The translations under genes and the position numbers were made by a program. Positions 16,891 to 24,341 of a stretch of 24,341 nt of DNA are shown here, piece after piece (within the stretch, counting starts at the first letter, position 1; every line of letters starts with the position of its first letter). Below the pieces are notes generated by a model. It made no database searches and was not told where the DNA came from. It saw only the letters and a list, made by a program, of their open reading frames with translations. The DNA comes from Oscillospiraceae bacterium (GTDB lineage Bacteria; Bacillota; Clostridia; Oscillospirales; Ruminococcaceae): the NCBI GenBank assembly GCA_016297675.1, contig JAEDGE010000009.1:1-24341 (forward strand), written 5' to 3'.

Positions 16891-17075
16891 TGGATAAGAA
16901 GTAGCATTCCGTCCATCGCCCTTCTAAAAATATTCTTATCGAATTTATAAAAAGGCTGCAACGGGGCGATGGACGGTTACCCAGGCAAAAGCAGGGGTGG
17001 AACCCCCTTTTGCCGGCTGAGATGAAATCGCTCTTCCTAAAAAATCCGAACATGCGTTTTCACCAAACTCATGTT
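16891..17075 (+). repeat. Structured intergenic element, copy 1 (possible non-coding RNA)
   Basis: Elements in order: box TGGATAAGA (16891-16899); stem P1, CCGTCCATCGCCC (16909-16921) with GGGCGATGGACGG (16964-16976); box CGCCCTTCTAAAAA (16917-16930) leading into an AT-rich 42-base loop; stem P2, GGCAAAAG (16984-16991) with CTTTTGCC (17007-17014) and an inner GGGG/CCCC; box CCGAACA (17046-17052); stem P3, AACATG/CATGTT (17049-17075). The same boxes and stems occur in the same order at 24102-24295 on the other strand. It lies 78 bases before metF on the same strand but does not match the SAM, cobalamin or THF riboswitches that I know. Whether it is an RNA gene, a leader element or a mobile palindromic repeat is open. 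Confidence 0.6.
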
Positions 17076-17152
17076 AACCAAAATACGTGCATCCATCAAC
17101 GCATCCCATGATCATCTTATCAACTTATCAATAGAAAGGAACGAACCATTTT

Positions 17153-18028
17153 ATGAAAATCGCCTCTCTTTTTCAGGAAAAGACCGTCTTTTCCTTTGAG
17201 GTGTTCCCACCGAAAAAAACCAGCCCTGTAGAAACCGTCTATCAGACACTGGAAGAACTACAGGATCTGCATCCGGATTTTATCAGCGTCACCCTTGGTG
17301 CCGGCGGCAGTGGCAACGGGGAACATACCATTGCAATTGCAAAGCGGCTACAGGAACAGTATGGCATTACTTCCATGTCCCATCTGCCCTGCATTCACTG
17401 CACCCGTGAAAAAATCGACAATCTGCTACAGCAGTTTGCAGAAAACGGCATTGAAAATGTGCTGGCACTGCGGGGAGATCGCGTACCGGACTTGCAGCCG
17501 GCAGAGGATTTCCGACACGCAAATGAGCTGGTTGCCTACATCCGGCAGAAAAATCCCAACTTGGACATTGCCGGTGCCTGCTATCCGGAATGTCACACGG
17601 AGTCCCCTTCGCTGGAAGACGATATTGCCAACCTGAAGAAAAAGGTGGATGCTGGTGCGACCCACCTGATTTCCCAGCTGTTCTTCGACAATGATGCTTT
17701 TTTCCATTTTCAAGCAGAAGCCAGAAAGGCTGGCATTTCCGTTCCAATTGAAGCCGGCATTATGCCGGTGACAAACAGTCGGCAAATTACTCGCATGGTT
17801 TCTATGTGCGGAGCCAGTCTGCCGAGAAAATTCACCCGTATTATTCAGAAATATGAGGACAACCCTGCTGCTTTGCAGGACGCCGGCATTGCCTATGCCA
17901 TTGCACAAATCATTGAGCTGCTTGCTGCCGGTGTAGACGGCATTCACCTTTACACCATGAACAATCCTTATGTTGCACGAAAAATCAGCCATGCCATTTC
18001 CGGTGTCCTTCGTGCAACGGAACGATGA
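17153..18028 (+). CDS. metF: Methylenetetrahydrofolate reductase
   Basis: A 291-residue flavoenzyme that reduces 5,10-methylene-THF to 5-methyl-THF, the methyl donor for methionine synthase. The start has the family motif FSFEVFPPKK with active-site Glu16. Further TIM-barrel signatures are SVTLGAGGSG (the glycine-rich strand), ALRGD, and the C-terminal GVDGIHLYTMNNP. The length matches bacterial MetF. The ribosome site AGAAAGGAA is about 12 bases before the ATG. Its stop codon overlaps the ATG of the next gene (ATGA), and the set metF, reactivation domain, metH forms one overlapping operon. No clear promoter was found between the structured element and the start; a tandem CTTATCAA repeat lies at 17116-17131. 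Confidence 0.96.
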   Translation: MKIASLFQEKTVFSFEVFPPKKTSPVETVYQTLEELQDLHPDFISVTLGAGGSGNGEHTIAIAKRLQEQYGITSMSHLPCIHCTREKIDNLLQQFAENGIENVLALRGDRVPDLQPAEDFRHANELVAYIRQKNPNLDIAGACYPECHTESPSLEDDIANLKKKVDAGATHLISQLFFDNDAFFHFQAEARKAGISVPIEAGIMPVTNSRQITRMVSMCGASLPRKFTRIIQKYEDNPAALQDAGIAYAIAQIIELLAAGVDGIHLYTMNNPYVARKISHAISGVLRATER

Positions 18029-18717
18029 GTCCCTGTGTGAGTCTGTCGCCGCTTGACCGTGCCGAGACATTTCGCTATCTTGGTATGATGGAAGCAGCGG
18101 CAGAGGAAGACCTACTGAAACGGCTTTCCGACTGTGAAAAACAGTTGCTGAAACATGCCGTTCCCCGTTATACCTACTGCGTTCTGCCCCTGACACGAAC
18201 GGAATCTGTTCTGTATGCAGATACCCTTCTATTAGAAGGTTCGGACATCCGGCAGCATTTAGAGGGCTGCGACCTCGCGGTATTGCTGACAGCAACACTT
18301 GGCATTGCAGTGGATGTGCTGATTGACCGCACACAAAAACGGGATATGACAAATGCCCTAATCCTGGACGCCCTTGCGAATACCGCTATTGAACAGGTTT
18401 GCGACAAAGCAGAACAGCAGATTCAGGAAACCATGCCGAATCGCTTCTTTACCTGGCGATTCAGTCCGGGATACGGCGATTTTCCCATCGCCTCCCAGCC
18501 AAAACTGCTTGCCATGCTGAATGCGGCAAGACAGGTCGGCATTATCACAACAGATACCCACCTGATGACCCCACGGAAATCCGTCACCGCTATTTTCGGC
18601 TGTTCCCACAGTCCGCTGCCGAAACGACGGCAGGGATGCAGCATTTGCCAGATGCGGGAAACCTGCGGATTCCGAAAGAAAGGAGCCCACTGCGGTGGAA
18701 CAGAATCCAATCTTTAA
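18025..18717 (+). CDS. Stand-alone methionine synthase reactivation (AdoMet-binding) domain protein
   Basis: A 230-residue protein equivalent to the C-terminal AdoMet-binding domain of E. coli MetH. The signature RFSPGYGDFPI (145-155) corresponds to the AdoMet-binding RxSPGY motif, followed by LLAMLNAARQVGI and the TPRKSVTAIFG strand. It should re-methylate inactive cob(II)alamin on MetH using AdoMet and a reductant. After the domain there is a short Cys-containing tail, Cys193, Cys205-x2-Cys208-x5-Cys214 and Cys223, which may bind metal or be redox active. The ATG overlaps the metF stop, and the end overlaps the metH start by 23 bases, so all three are coupled. The neighbouring MetH lacks this domain, which strongly supports the role. 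Confidence 0.92.
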   Translation: MSPCVSLSPLDRAETFRYLGMMEAAAEEDLLKRLSDCEKQLLKHAVPRYTYCVLPLTRTESVLYADTLLLEGSDIRQHLEGCDLAVLLTATLGIAVDVLIDRTQKRDMTNALILDALANTAIEQVCDKAEQQIQETMPNRFFTWRFSPGYGDFPIASQPKLLAMLNAARQVGIITTDTHLMTPRKSVTAIFGCSHSPLPKRRQGCSICQMRETCGFRKKGAHCGGTESNL

Positions 18718-21064
18718 GAGAAAGCCCCGTCTTTATCTGGACGGCGGCATGGGCACGATGCTTCAGAAAAGCGGTATGCCTGCCGGAGAAATTCCGGAAA
18801 AATACAACATCGAACATCCCGAACAAATTACAGCCATTCACAAGGCATTTTTGTCCGCTGGTGCCGATATTATTTATGCAAACACCTTTGGTGCCAACCG
18901 GCTGAAAATGAAAAAGACCGGTTATTCCGTACAAGAATTGATTGCTGCCGGCATTGCCTGCGGCAAGGCTGCCACAAAAGGCACAGATGCACTGGTTGCC
19001 TTGGATATTGGTCCAATCGGACAGCTGTTAGAGCCCCTCGGCACGCTGAAATTTGAAGAGGCGTATGACATCTTTCGGGAGGAAATCGAAGCCGGAGCAG
19101 ATGCCGACCTGATTGTCATTGAAACCATGACCGACCTCTATGAGACAAAAGCTGCCCTGCTCGCTGCAAAAGAACACAGCGACAAGCCGGTTTTCGTCAC
19201 GATGACCTTTGAACAAAACGGCAGAACGTTCACCGGCTGCACCGTTTCTGCAATGGCACTGACACTGGAAGGACTTGGAGCCGATGCCATTGGTGTCAAC
19301 TGCTCTCTCGGTCCGAAGGAACTGCTGCCAGTGGTGGAAGAAATCTGCCGCTGGACGACATTACCAGTCATTGTAAAACCAAATGCAGGGCTGCCTGACC
19401 CCGTCACCGGAGCCTTTTCTGTACTGCCAGAAGAATTTGCAGAGGCAATGGCTGCCTTTGCCGCACTGGGCGTTACTGTCTTCGGCGGCTGCTGCGGGAC
19501 AACACCGGAGCATTTGTCTGCTGCATATCAGAAACTGGACAGTCTGCCAGTGGTACAGCGACAACTGCCGGAGATTCCGCCGGCAGTTTGTTCGCCCTCG
19601 GTGACGGTTCCCATTACGGAACCCCGTATCATCGGCGAACGCATTAACCCAACCGGCAAAAAACGCTTTCAGGCTGCCCTGAAAGCAAATGATATTGACT
19701 ATATTCTGGAGCAGGCAGTCCAGCAGATAGATGCCGGAGCGGATATCTTAGATGTCAATGTCGGCTTGCCAGAAATCGACGAAAAGGATATGATGATTCG
19801 TACCGTCAAGGCATTGCAGAGCATCGGTGACACGCCGTTGCAACTGGACTCTACGATTCCGGCAGTGCTGGAGGCGGCTCTGCGAGTCTATAACGGCAAA
19901 CCCATTGTCAACTCTGTCAACGGTGAAGAAGCGTCTTTACAGGCAATTCTGCCGCTGGTAAAAAAATACGGCGCTGCGGTGGTCGGTTTGACACTGGACG
20001 AAAACGGCATTCCCAAAAAAGCAGACGAACGCTTTGCCATTGCAAAACGGATTCTGGAACGGGCAATGGCACTGGGTATTCCGAAACAGGATGTCTATAT
20101 CGACTGTCTGACCCTGACGGTTTCTGCCGAACAGGACGGAGCTGCCGAAACCCTCAAGGCAATGAAGCGCGTGCACGAAGAACTGGGGCTGCGGACAGTA
20201 CTGGGCGTTTCCAACATTTCGTTCGGGCTGCCGAATCGGGAAGCCGTCAATCGTACATTCCTCACCCTTGCCATGGAAAACGGGCTGTTTCTGCCGATTA
20301 TGAATCCAAATATTGCCTCTATGACGGAAGCCGTCAGAGCCTATAAAGTCCTCAAAGGCATTGACCGCAGCTGTATGCAGTATATTGCCAGCTACAATGG
20401 ACAAACGGCTGCAACAAAACCGGCAGCCACTGCCACTGACCAGAATATGACGCTTGCCTATGCAATGGAACACGGTCTGAAAAAAGAATGCGGTACCATT
20501 ACTGCAAAGCTGCTGGAAACCATGGAACCAATGGAAATCATCAATACCATGCTGATTCCGGTACTGGATGAAACCGGAAATCGGTTTGAACAGGGAAAAG
20601 TTTTCCTGCCACAGCTGATTCTAACGGCAGATGCCGCACAGGCTGCCTTTGCAGTGATTAAAGAAACCATGCAGCAACGAAATCAAGCCCCTGTCAGCAA
20701 GGGAAAAATCGTACTGGCAACGGTCAAGGGCGATATTCATGATATTGGAAAAAACATTGTCAAAGTACTGCTCGAAAACTACGGCTATACGGTCATTGAT
20801 TTGGGAAAGGATGTCCCCTGTCAGGCTGTCGTGGATGCTGCCATGGAACATCAGGTCAAGCTGGTGGGACTGTCGGCACTGATGACAACGACATTATGCT
20901 CCATGGAGGAAACCATAAAGCTGTTACAGGAACAGTATCCATCCTGTAAAACCGTTGTCGGCGGTGCGGTGCTGACACCGGATTATGCAAAGCAGATTCA
21001 CGCAGACTTCTACGCAAAAGATGCAAAAGATACCGTAGATGTTGCAAAGCAAATTGTCGGCTAA
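18695..21064 (+). CDS. metH: Cobalamin-dependent methionine synthase without reactivation domain
   Basis: A 789-residue enzyme transferring a methyl group from 5-methyl-THF to homocysteine through cobalamin. Residues about 10-290 form the homocysteine domain with zinc ligands Cys203, Cys266 and Cys267; the 63-residue spacing equals that in E. coli. Residues about 310-550 form the pterin domain (IIGERINPTGKK, DILDVNVGLPEID, LDSTIPAVLEAAL). Then come the four-helix cap and the cobalamin domain, with DIHDIG (680-685) giving cobalt ligand His682. It ends there, about 440 residues shorter than E. coli MetH, because the AdoMet domain is the preceding gene. The GTG start at 18695 follows AAAGGAG by nine bases. 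No cobalamin riboswitch is seen upstream of the operon. Confidence 0.96.
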   Translation: MEQNPIFKRKPRLYLDGGMGTMLQKSGMPAGEIPEKYNIEHPEQITAIHKAFLSAGADIIYANTFGANRLKMKKTGYSVQELIAAGIACGKAATKGTDALVALDIGPIGQLLEPLGTLKFEEAYDIFREEIEAGADADLIVIETMTDLYETKAALLAAKEHSDKPVFVTMTFEQNGRTFTGCTVSAMALTLEGLGADAIGVNCSLGPKELLPVVEEICRWTTLPVIVKPNAGLPDPVTGAFSVLPEEFAEAMAAFAALGVTVFGGCCGTTPEHLSAAYQKLDSLPVVQRQLPEIPPAVCSPSVTVPITEPRIIGERINPTGKKRFQAALKANDIDYILEQAVQQIDAGADILDVNVGLPEIDEKDMMIRTVKALQSIGDTPLQLDSTIPAVLEAALRVYNGKPIVNSVNGEEASLQAILPLVKKYGAAVVGLTLDENGIPKKADERFAIAKRILERAMALGIPKQDVYIDCLTLTVSAEQDGAAETLKAMKRVHEELGLRTVLGVSNISFGLPNREAVNRTFLTLAMENGLFLPIMNPNIASMTEAVRAYKVLKGIDRSCMQYIASYNGQTAATKPAATATDQNMTLAYAMEHGLKKECGTITAKLLETMEPMEIINTMLIPVLDETGNRFEQGKVFLPQLILTADAAQAAFAVIKETMQQRNQAPVSKGKIVLATVKGDIHDIGKNIVKVLLENYGYTVIDLGKDVPCQAVVDAAMEHQVKLVGLSALMTTTLCSMEETIKLLQEQYPSCKTVVGGAVLTPDYAKQIHADFYAKDAKDTVDVAKQIVG

Positions 21065-21114
21065 ATCCACTTCTAAGCCACTTCCCCTATTTTCAGAAAG
21101 GAGGTCTTGCCGCT

Positions 21115-22563
21115 ATGCCAAAACGAAAAAGCAGAATCAACACACCTTTTGCACGCACGATCATTTTCAGCGGTGTAGTTTTGCTGCTGGTTGCATTCCT
21201 GCTGATGCGTCTGGAAACTGTTTCCACGTGGATTGGTGCCATTGTCAGCACACTGCGGCCAGTCATCATTGGAGGAGTCATCACGTTGATATTGCATACA
21301 CCAGTACGCCGTCTGGAAGGTTTCTTTCAAAAAATCACAAAAGGCAAACGGTTTCCCTGCTCCGCAGTTGCCGTCATTCTCTCCTACCTGCTCCTGTTTT
21401 CCGTTTTAACTGGCATTGTCTGCATTATCGTTCCGCAGTTTTCCCAGAGCCTTGTGGACTTCGCAGACCAGTTTACCATCTATTTTATCAACTTCCAAAA
21501 ATTCCTGCAAAACAACAGCAGCAAGGGAGAAGAACTATATAACCTGATGCAGCAAATTGGTCTGGATTTTGCACAGATTAAATCCTGGTTGACCGACCTC
21601 TCCATGAAGGTTTCCAGCTATGTACCCAATCTCATGGAAAAGATCGGAACATGGGCAACCAGTCTGTTCAATATTGTGGTAGATTGCTTCATTGGACTGA
21701 TTTTTTCTTTGTACATGCTCAGCGGCAGAAAACGACTGAAATCACAGGCAAAACGCATTTTACAAAAAGCTTTCTCCAAAGAAAACTATCGCCGCATTTC
21801 TCATTACGGCAATATTACCTTTGAGATTTTCTCCAACTTTGTCGGCGGTCAGCTGATGGATGCCTGCATTCTGGGTCTTCTCTGCTTCATTGGGATGTCT
21901 ATTTTCAAATTCCAGTACCCTGTCCTCATCAGTGTTATCATCGGTTTAACCAATATGGTTCCTATTGTAGGGCCGATTGTCGGTACGGTTCCCTGTGCAT
22001 TGATTCTGCTGTTGGTAGAGCCAAAACAAGCCATTTGGTTTGTGGTATTTGTCATTATTGTCCAGCAGATTGACAGCAATCTGATTTATCCCCGTGTAGT
22101 CGGCGGCTCTGTCGGACTGCCGGCGATGTGGGTGCTGTTCGCCGTCATTGTCGGCGGCGGTCTGTTCGGAATCCTTGGGATGTTGCTTGGTGTACCGGTG
22201 ATGTCACTGGTTTATGTCATCCTACGGGAAAAAACACTGCCAGAGGGGGAGACCCCACCAAGTCCGCTGCAAATGCCGGAGAAAACGGCAATGAAACAGC
22301 GAACCAACGAATGGTTTGGAAAAATGCGGAATACCGTTTTCACCACTGTCACAGATACTGTAAAAAGAAACTGGCCACATCACGAAGAAGAAGAGAAACC
22401 ACAGGAAAAAAATCCGCAGAAGGAACAGACGGTTTCTTCTATGGAGAATATTTCTGTCGTTTTACAACAAGAATCCAAAGAAGAAGGCGATATTCATCCC
22501 GTGACACAAGCAGAAAAAGAAACCGCAGCAAAGCCCACAACACCACCCCATCAAGAGGATTAA
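21115..22563 (+). CDS. AI-2E family membrane protein with long charged C-terminal tail
   Basis: A 482-residue polytopic membrane protein of the AI-2E (YdgG/TqsA/PerM-like) family, whose members export small molecules or ions; the substrate is unknown. Hydrophobic segments occur near 14-31, 38-60 and 82-106, and several more between about 190 and 365. The family motif region TNMVPIVGPIVGTVP is followed by QQIDSNLIYPRVVGGSVGLPA. Most relatives are about 350 residues; here about 110 extra residues follow the last helix, rich in Glu, Lys, Gln and Pro, probably cytoplasmic and disordered. The start has an excellent ribosome site (AAAGGAGGT, nine bases before the ATG). It lies 50 bases after metH and probably shares its transcript, which ends at the terminator that follows. 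Confidence 0.9.
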   Translation: MPKRKSRINTPFARTIIFSGVVLLLVAFLLMRLETVSTWIGAIVSTLRPVIIGGVITLILHTPVRRLEGFFQKITKGKRFPCSAVAVILSYLLLFSVLTGIVCIIVPQFSQSLVDFADQFTIYFINFQKFLQNNSSKGEELYNLMQQIGLDFAQIKSWLTDLSMKVSSYVPNLMEKIGTWATSLFNIVVDCFIGLIFSLYMLSGRKRLKSQAKRILQKAFSKENYRRISHYGNITFEIFSNFVGGQLMDACILGLLCFIGMSIFKFQYPVLISVIIGLTNMVPIVGPIVGTVPCALILLLVEPKQAIWFVVFVIIVQQIDSNLIYPRVVGGSVGLPAMWVLFAVIVGGGLFGILGMLLGVPVMSLVYVILREKTLPEGETPPSPLQMPEKTAMKQRTNEWFGKMRNTVFTTVTDTVKRNWPHHEEEEKPQEKNPQKEQTVSSMENISVVLQQESKEEGDIHPVTQAEKETAAKPTTPPHQED

Positions 22564-22564
22564 C

Positions 22565-22605
22565 AAAAACCGGCTTGCAGCATCGGAAACTGCAAGTCGG
22601 TTTTT
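22565..22605 (+). terminator. Terminator after the AI-2E gene (end of the met operon)
   Basis: Arms 22565-22580 and 22590-22605 form a 16-bp stem with one G-T pair around a 9-base loop, ending in five T. It lies directly after the stop codon at 22563. Confidence 0.92.
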
Positions 22606-22726
22606 GCTGTATTTTTCATGTGTGTGCGATGAAACACGCTATCGCTGCCACTCCAAACCTGTGCTGGGAGAAAACGCATTCATCAAACATAAATTATTTT
22701 GAAACTGGAAAGGAATTGATACGTTC

Positions 22727-24049
22727 ATGGCAAAACTCAAAAAACAGCATATGACCATTCACTGGAAAGCCATTGTGCAGGATGATGCCAGTATTCCTGC
22801 AACAGAAGCCACCCTCAAGGAAAAAGCCACTCTGGTCGGCCGAGTGGGGCTGATGATGCTGTCCGTTGGAACCAGTGCATGGCGTGTCCGGAATGCAATG
22901 AACAATGTTTCCCGATGTCTTGGACTGACCTGTTCTGCGGATATTGGTTTGCTCTCCATTGCCTATACCTGCATTGAAGGAACCGATACCTACACCCAGT
23001 CGATTTCCATTCCCACCACCGGTGTCAACACCCACAAACTGATGCAGATGGAACTGTTTATGCGGGAGTTTCCGGAAAAAGTATCGACCTGTTCTGTCAA
23101 ACAGATTCATTTGGTGCTGGACGAAATCCGAGATCTGCCGGCAAACTATCCTGCATGGAAATTGGGTTTGGCTGCTGCATTTGCCTGTAGTGCCTTTACC
23201 TTTTTGCTGGGCGGCGGTCTGGTGGAAATGTGCTGTGCCTTTCTTGGAGCTGGTGTGGGAAATTTTATCCGAAAGCAGATGCTGGAACGAAAAATCTCTC
23301 TGCTTGCAAATGTTGCTGTCAGTGTAGCAGCATCCTGCATCGTTTATGTGCTGTCCATTCTGCTGATACAGCAGTTGTTCTCCATTTCAGAAGTGCATCA
23401 AGCTGGCTATATTTGTGCCATGCTCTTTGTGATTCCGGGATTTCCGCTGATTACCGGCGGCATTGACCTTGCCAAATTGGATATGCGGTCAGGGCTGGAA
23501 CGGATTTCCTATGCCATTCTCATTATCCTGACTGCTACCATGACCGGATGGGGCACGGCAATGCTCTTTCACTTTCAGCCGGCAGATTTTAAACCGTTGG
23601 AGATTTCAATGGGGCTGCTGGTCATTCTCCGGATTCTCGCCAGTTTCTGCGGTGTATACGGCTTTTCGCTCATGTTCAATAGCCCCCGAAAAATTGCCCT
23701 CACTGCCGGACTGATTGGAATGCTGACCAACACGCTTCGGATGGAACTCGTAGAAGTAGCAGGTGTTCCGATGGGCATTGCAGCGTTCATCGGTGCGTTC
23801 TGCACGGGATGCATTGCCTCAGCAGTCAAGAAAAAAATCGGTTTCCCGAGAATCTCCCTGACCGTTCCGGCAATTGTCATCATGGTGCCGGGCTTATATA
23901 TGTACCGAGGCATTTACTACATGGGATTAAGCGACATCAGCAATGGGGCAATCTGGCTGACAAAAGCCTGCCTGATTGTTGTTTCCCTGCCGTTGGGACT
24001 GGTGATTGCAAGATTCCTGACAGACAAAGATTTTCGGCATTGTACCTGA
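22727..24049 (+). CDS. Threonine/serine exporter family protein, ThrE-type full-length
   Basis: A 440-residue membrane protein. Residues about 35-265 match the ThrE domain: LMMLSVGTSAWRVRNAMNNVSRCLG at the start, then hydrophobic segments and the family motif PGFPLITGGIDL beginning at Pro237. Residues about 280-435 match the second half, the ThrE_2 domain, with several membrane segments and VPGLYMYRGIYYM. In many bacteria the halves are separate proteins (YjjP and YjjB); here they are fused, as in Corynebacterium ThrE. The likely role is export of threonine, serine or a similar small metabolite. AAAGGA lies about 12 bases before the ATG. It follows a strong terminator and so needs its own promoter, which I could not identify with confidence in the 120 bases between. 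Confidence 0.9.
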   Translation: MAKLKKQHMTIHWKAIVQDDASIPATEATLKEKATLVGRVGLMMLSVGTSAWRVRNAMNNVSRCLGLTCSADIGLLSIAYTCIEGTDTYTQSISIPTTGVNTHKLMQMELFMREFPEKVSTCSVKQIHLVLDEIRDLPANYPAWKLGLAAAFACSAFTFLLGGGLVEMCCAFLGAGVGNFIRKQMLERKISLLANVAVSVAASCIVYVLSILLIQQLFSISEVHQAGYICAMLFVIPGFPLITGGIDLAKLDMRSGLERISYAILIILTATMTGWGTAMLFHFQPADFKPLEISMGLLVILRILASFCGVYGFSLMFNSPRKIALTAGLIGMLTNTLRMELVEVAGVPMGIAAFIGAFCTGCIASAVKKKIGFPRISLTVPAIVIMVPGLYMYRGIYYMGLSDISNGAIWLTKACLIVVSLPLGLVIARFLTDKDFRHCT

Positions 24050-24101
24050 TGGGGTCTGTTTCTTTCTAAAGCAAACAAGTGGAAGCTGCTTGCCCTTTTC
24101 G

Positions 24102-24295
24102 CACGCAAATCCGTGTTCGGGTGCTTTGGGAAACCTTGTCCGAGCCGTCCGGCGAATACGCTTCGCTGTTCGCCTGTGACCGCTGTCCGCCCCATTCTGT
24201 ACTCCAATTTGCAACCTGACCATTCTAAATTTCTGTTGTCCTTGCTGTTTTGTTTTTTTTAGAAGGGCGGACAGCGGTTGCTTGTGTCTCATCCA
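24102..24295 (-). repeat. Structured intergenic element, copy 2 (possible non-coding RNA)
   Basis: Read on the minus strand, the order of parts equals copy 1: TGGATGAGA (24295-24287); stem P1, ACCGCTGTCCGCCC (24278-24265) with GGGCGGACAGCGGT (24192-24179); CGCCCTTCTAAAAA (24269-24256) at the start of a 72-base loop; stem P2, GGCGAA/TTCGCC (24174-24151); CCGAACA (24120-24114); stem P3, CACG/CGTG (24115-24102). A TTCTAAA/TTTAGAA pair adds a branch inside the P1 loop. Just outside is a 6-bp hairpin (24298-24316). The region after thrE (24050-24341) holds no gene; it faces thrE tail to tail. Confidence 0.6.
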
Positions 24296-24341
24296 TTAAC
24301 CGACGCCAACTCGGTTGCTTTGTTAAGTGGGACAGGTTGTT

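Noticed and set aside
16982..17014. AGGGGTGGAACC resembling the T-box motif AGGGTGGNACCGCG
   Set aside because: The CGCG part is missing, the bases are one strand of the P2 hairpin, copy 2 lacks it, and no T-box stem I or specifier loop is visible.
17060..17152. Possible SAM or cobalamin riboswitch before metF
   Set aside because: Only a short CTTATCAA resembles the S-box start; the conserved core of SAM-I and the B12 box are absent and there is no room for a full aptamer.
23927..24292. A 121-codon minus-strand open frame at the right end
   Set aside because: It runs through the structured repeat into the thrE antisense strand and resembles no protein; the repeat structure explains the region better.

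Overview
The window looks like chromosomal DNA from a low-to-moderate GC Gram-positive bacterium of the Clostridia, most likely a Ruminococcus-like member of the Oscillospiraceae. The reasons are strong AGGAGG-type ribosome binding sites, a giant surface protein built from DUF11-like and SpaA/Cna-B-like domains, NrdR, a two-gene form of cobalamin-dependent methionine synthase, and an MsmK/UgpC-type sugar-import ATPase with no transporter genes beside it. The genus is inference.

Left part (1-9,520), leftward transcription. One uninterrupted minus-strand frame from 7656 to the left edge encodes at least 2,552 residues of a secreted adhesin or pilin-like protein. It has its own near-consensus promoter. 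Upstream is an MsmK-like ABC ATPase, closed by a clear terminator and driven by a promoter whose -10 box lies inside a 22-bp near-perfect palindrome.

Middle part (9,525-15,900), mainly leftward housekeeping genes. These are an RsuA-type rRNA pseudouridine synthase, a small DUF4830-like exported protein on the plus strand, and a leftward cluster of a membrane zinc-ribbon protein, a TIM-barrel sugar isomerase/epimerase-like protein, NrdR and a DUF4870-like membrane protein. Upstream of these are secF and secD with a terminator, a strong promoter and a perfect inverted repeat around the -35 box.

Right part (15,900-24,341), rightward transcription. ung has its own promoter. It is followed by a methionine/one-carbon block: metF, a separate MetH reactivation-domain gene, and metH without that domain, all overlapping. 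MetF makes 5-methyl-THF, MetH passes the methyl group to homocysteine through cobalamin, and the separate domain should re-methylate oxidised cobalamin using AdoMet. An AI-2E-family membrane protein with a long charged tail and a ThrE-type exporter follow.

The most unusual feature is a pair of related structured intergenic sequences, at 16891-17075 (plus) and 24102-24295 (minus). They share short conserved boxes and three equivalent stems. Five consecutive base pairs of the longest stem differ between the copies and all five changes preserve pairing. I do not recognise the family. The copies are inverted relative to each other and bracket the met/AI-2E/thrE block. No tRNA, rRNA, CRISPR array, transposase or phage gene was seen.
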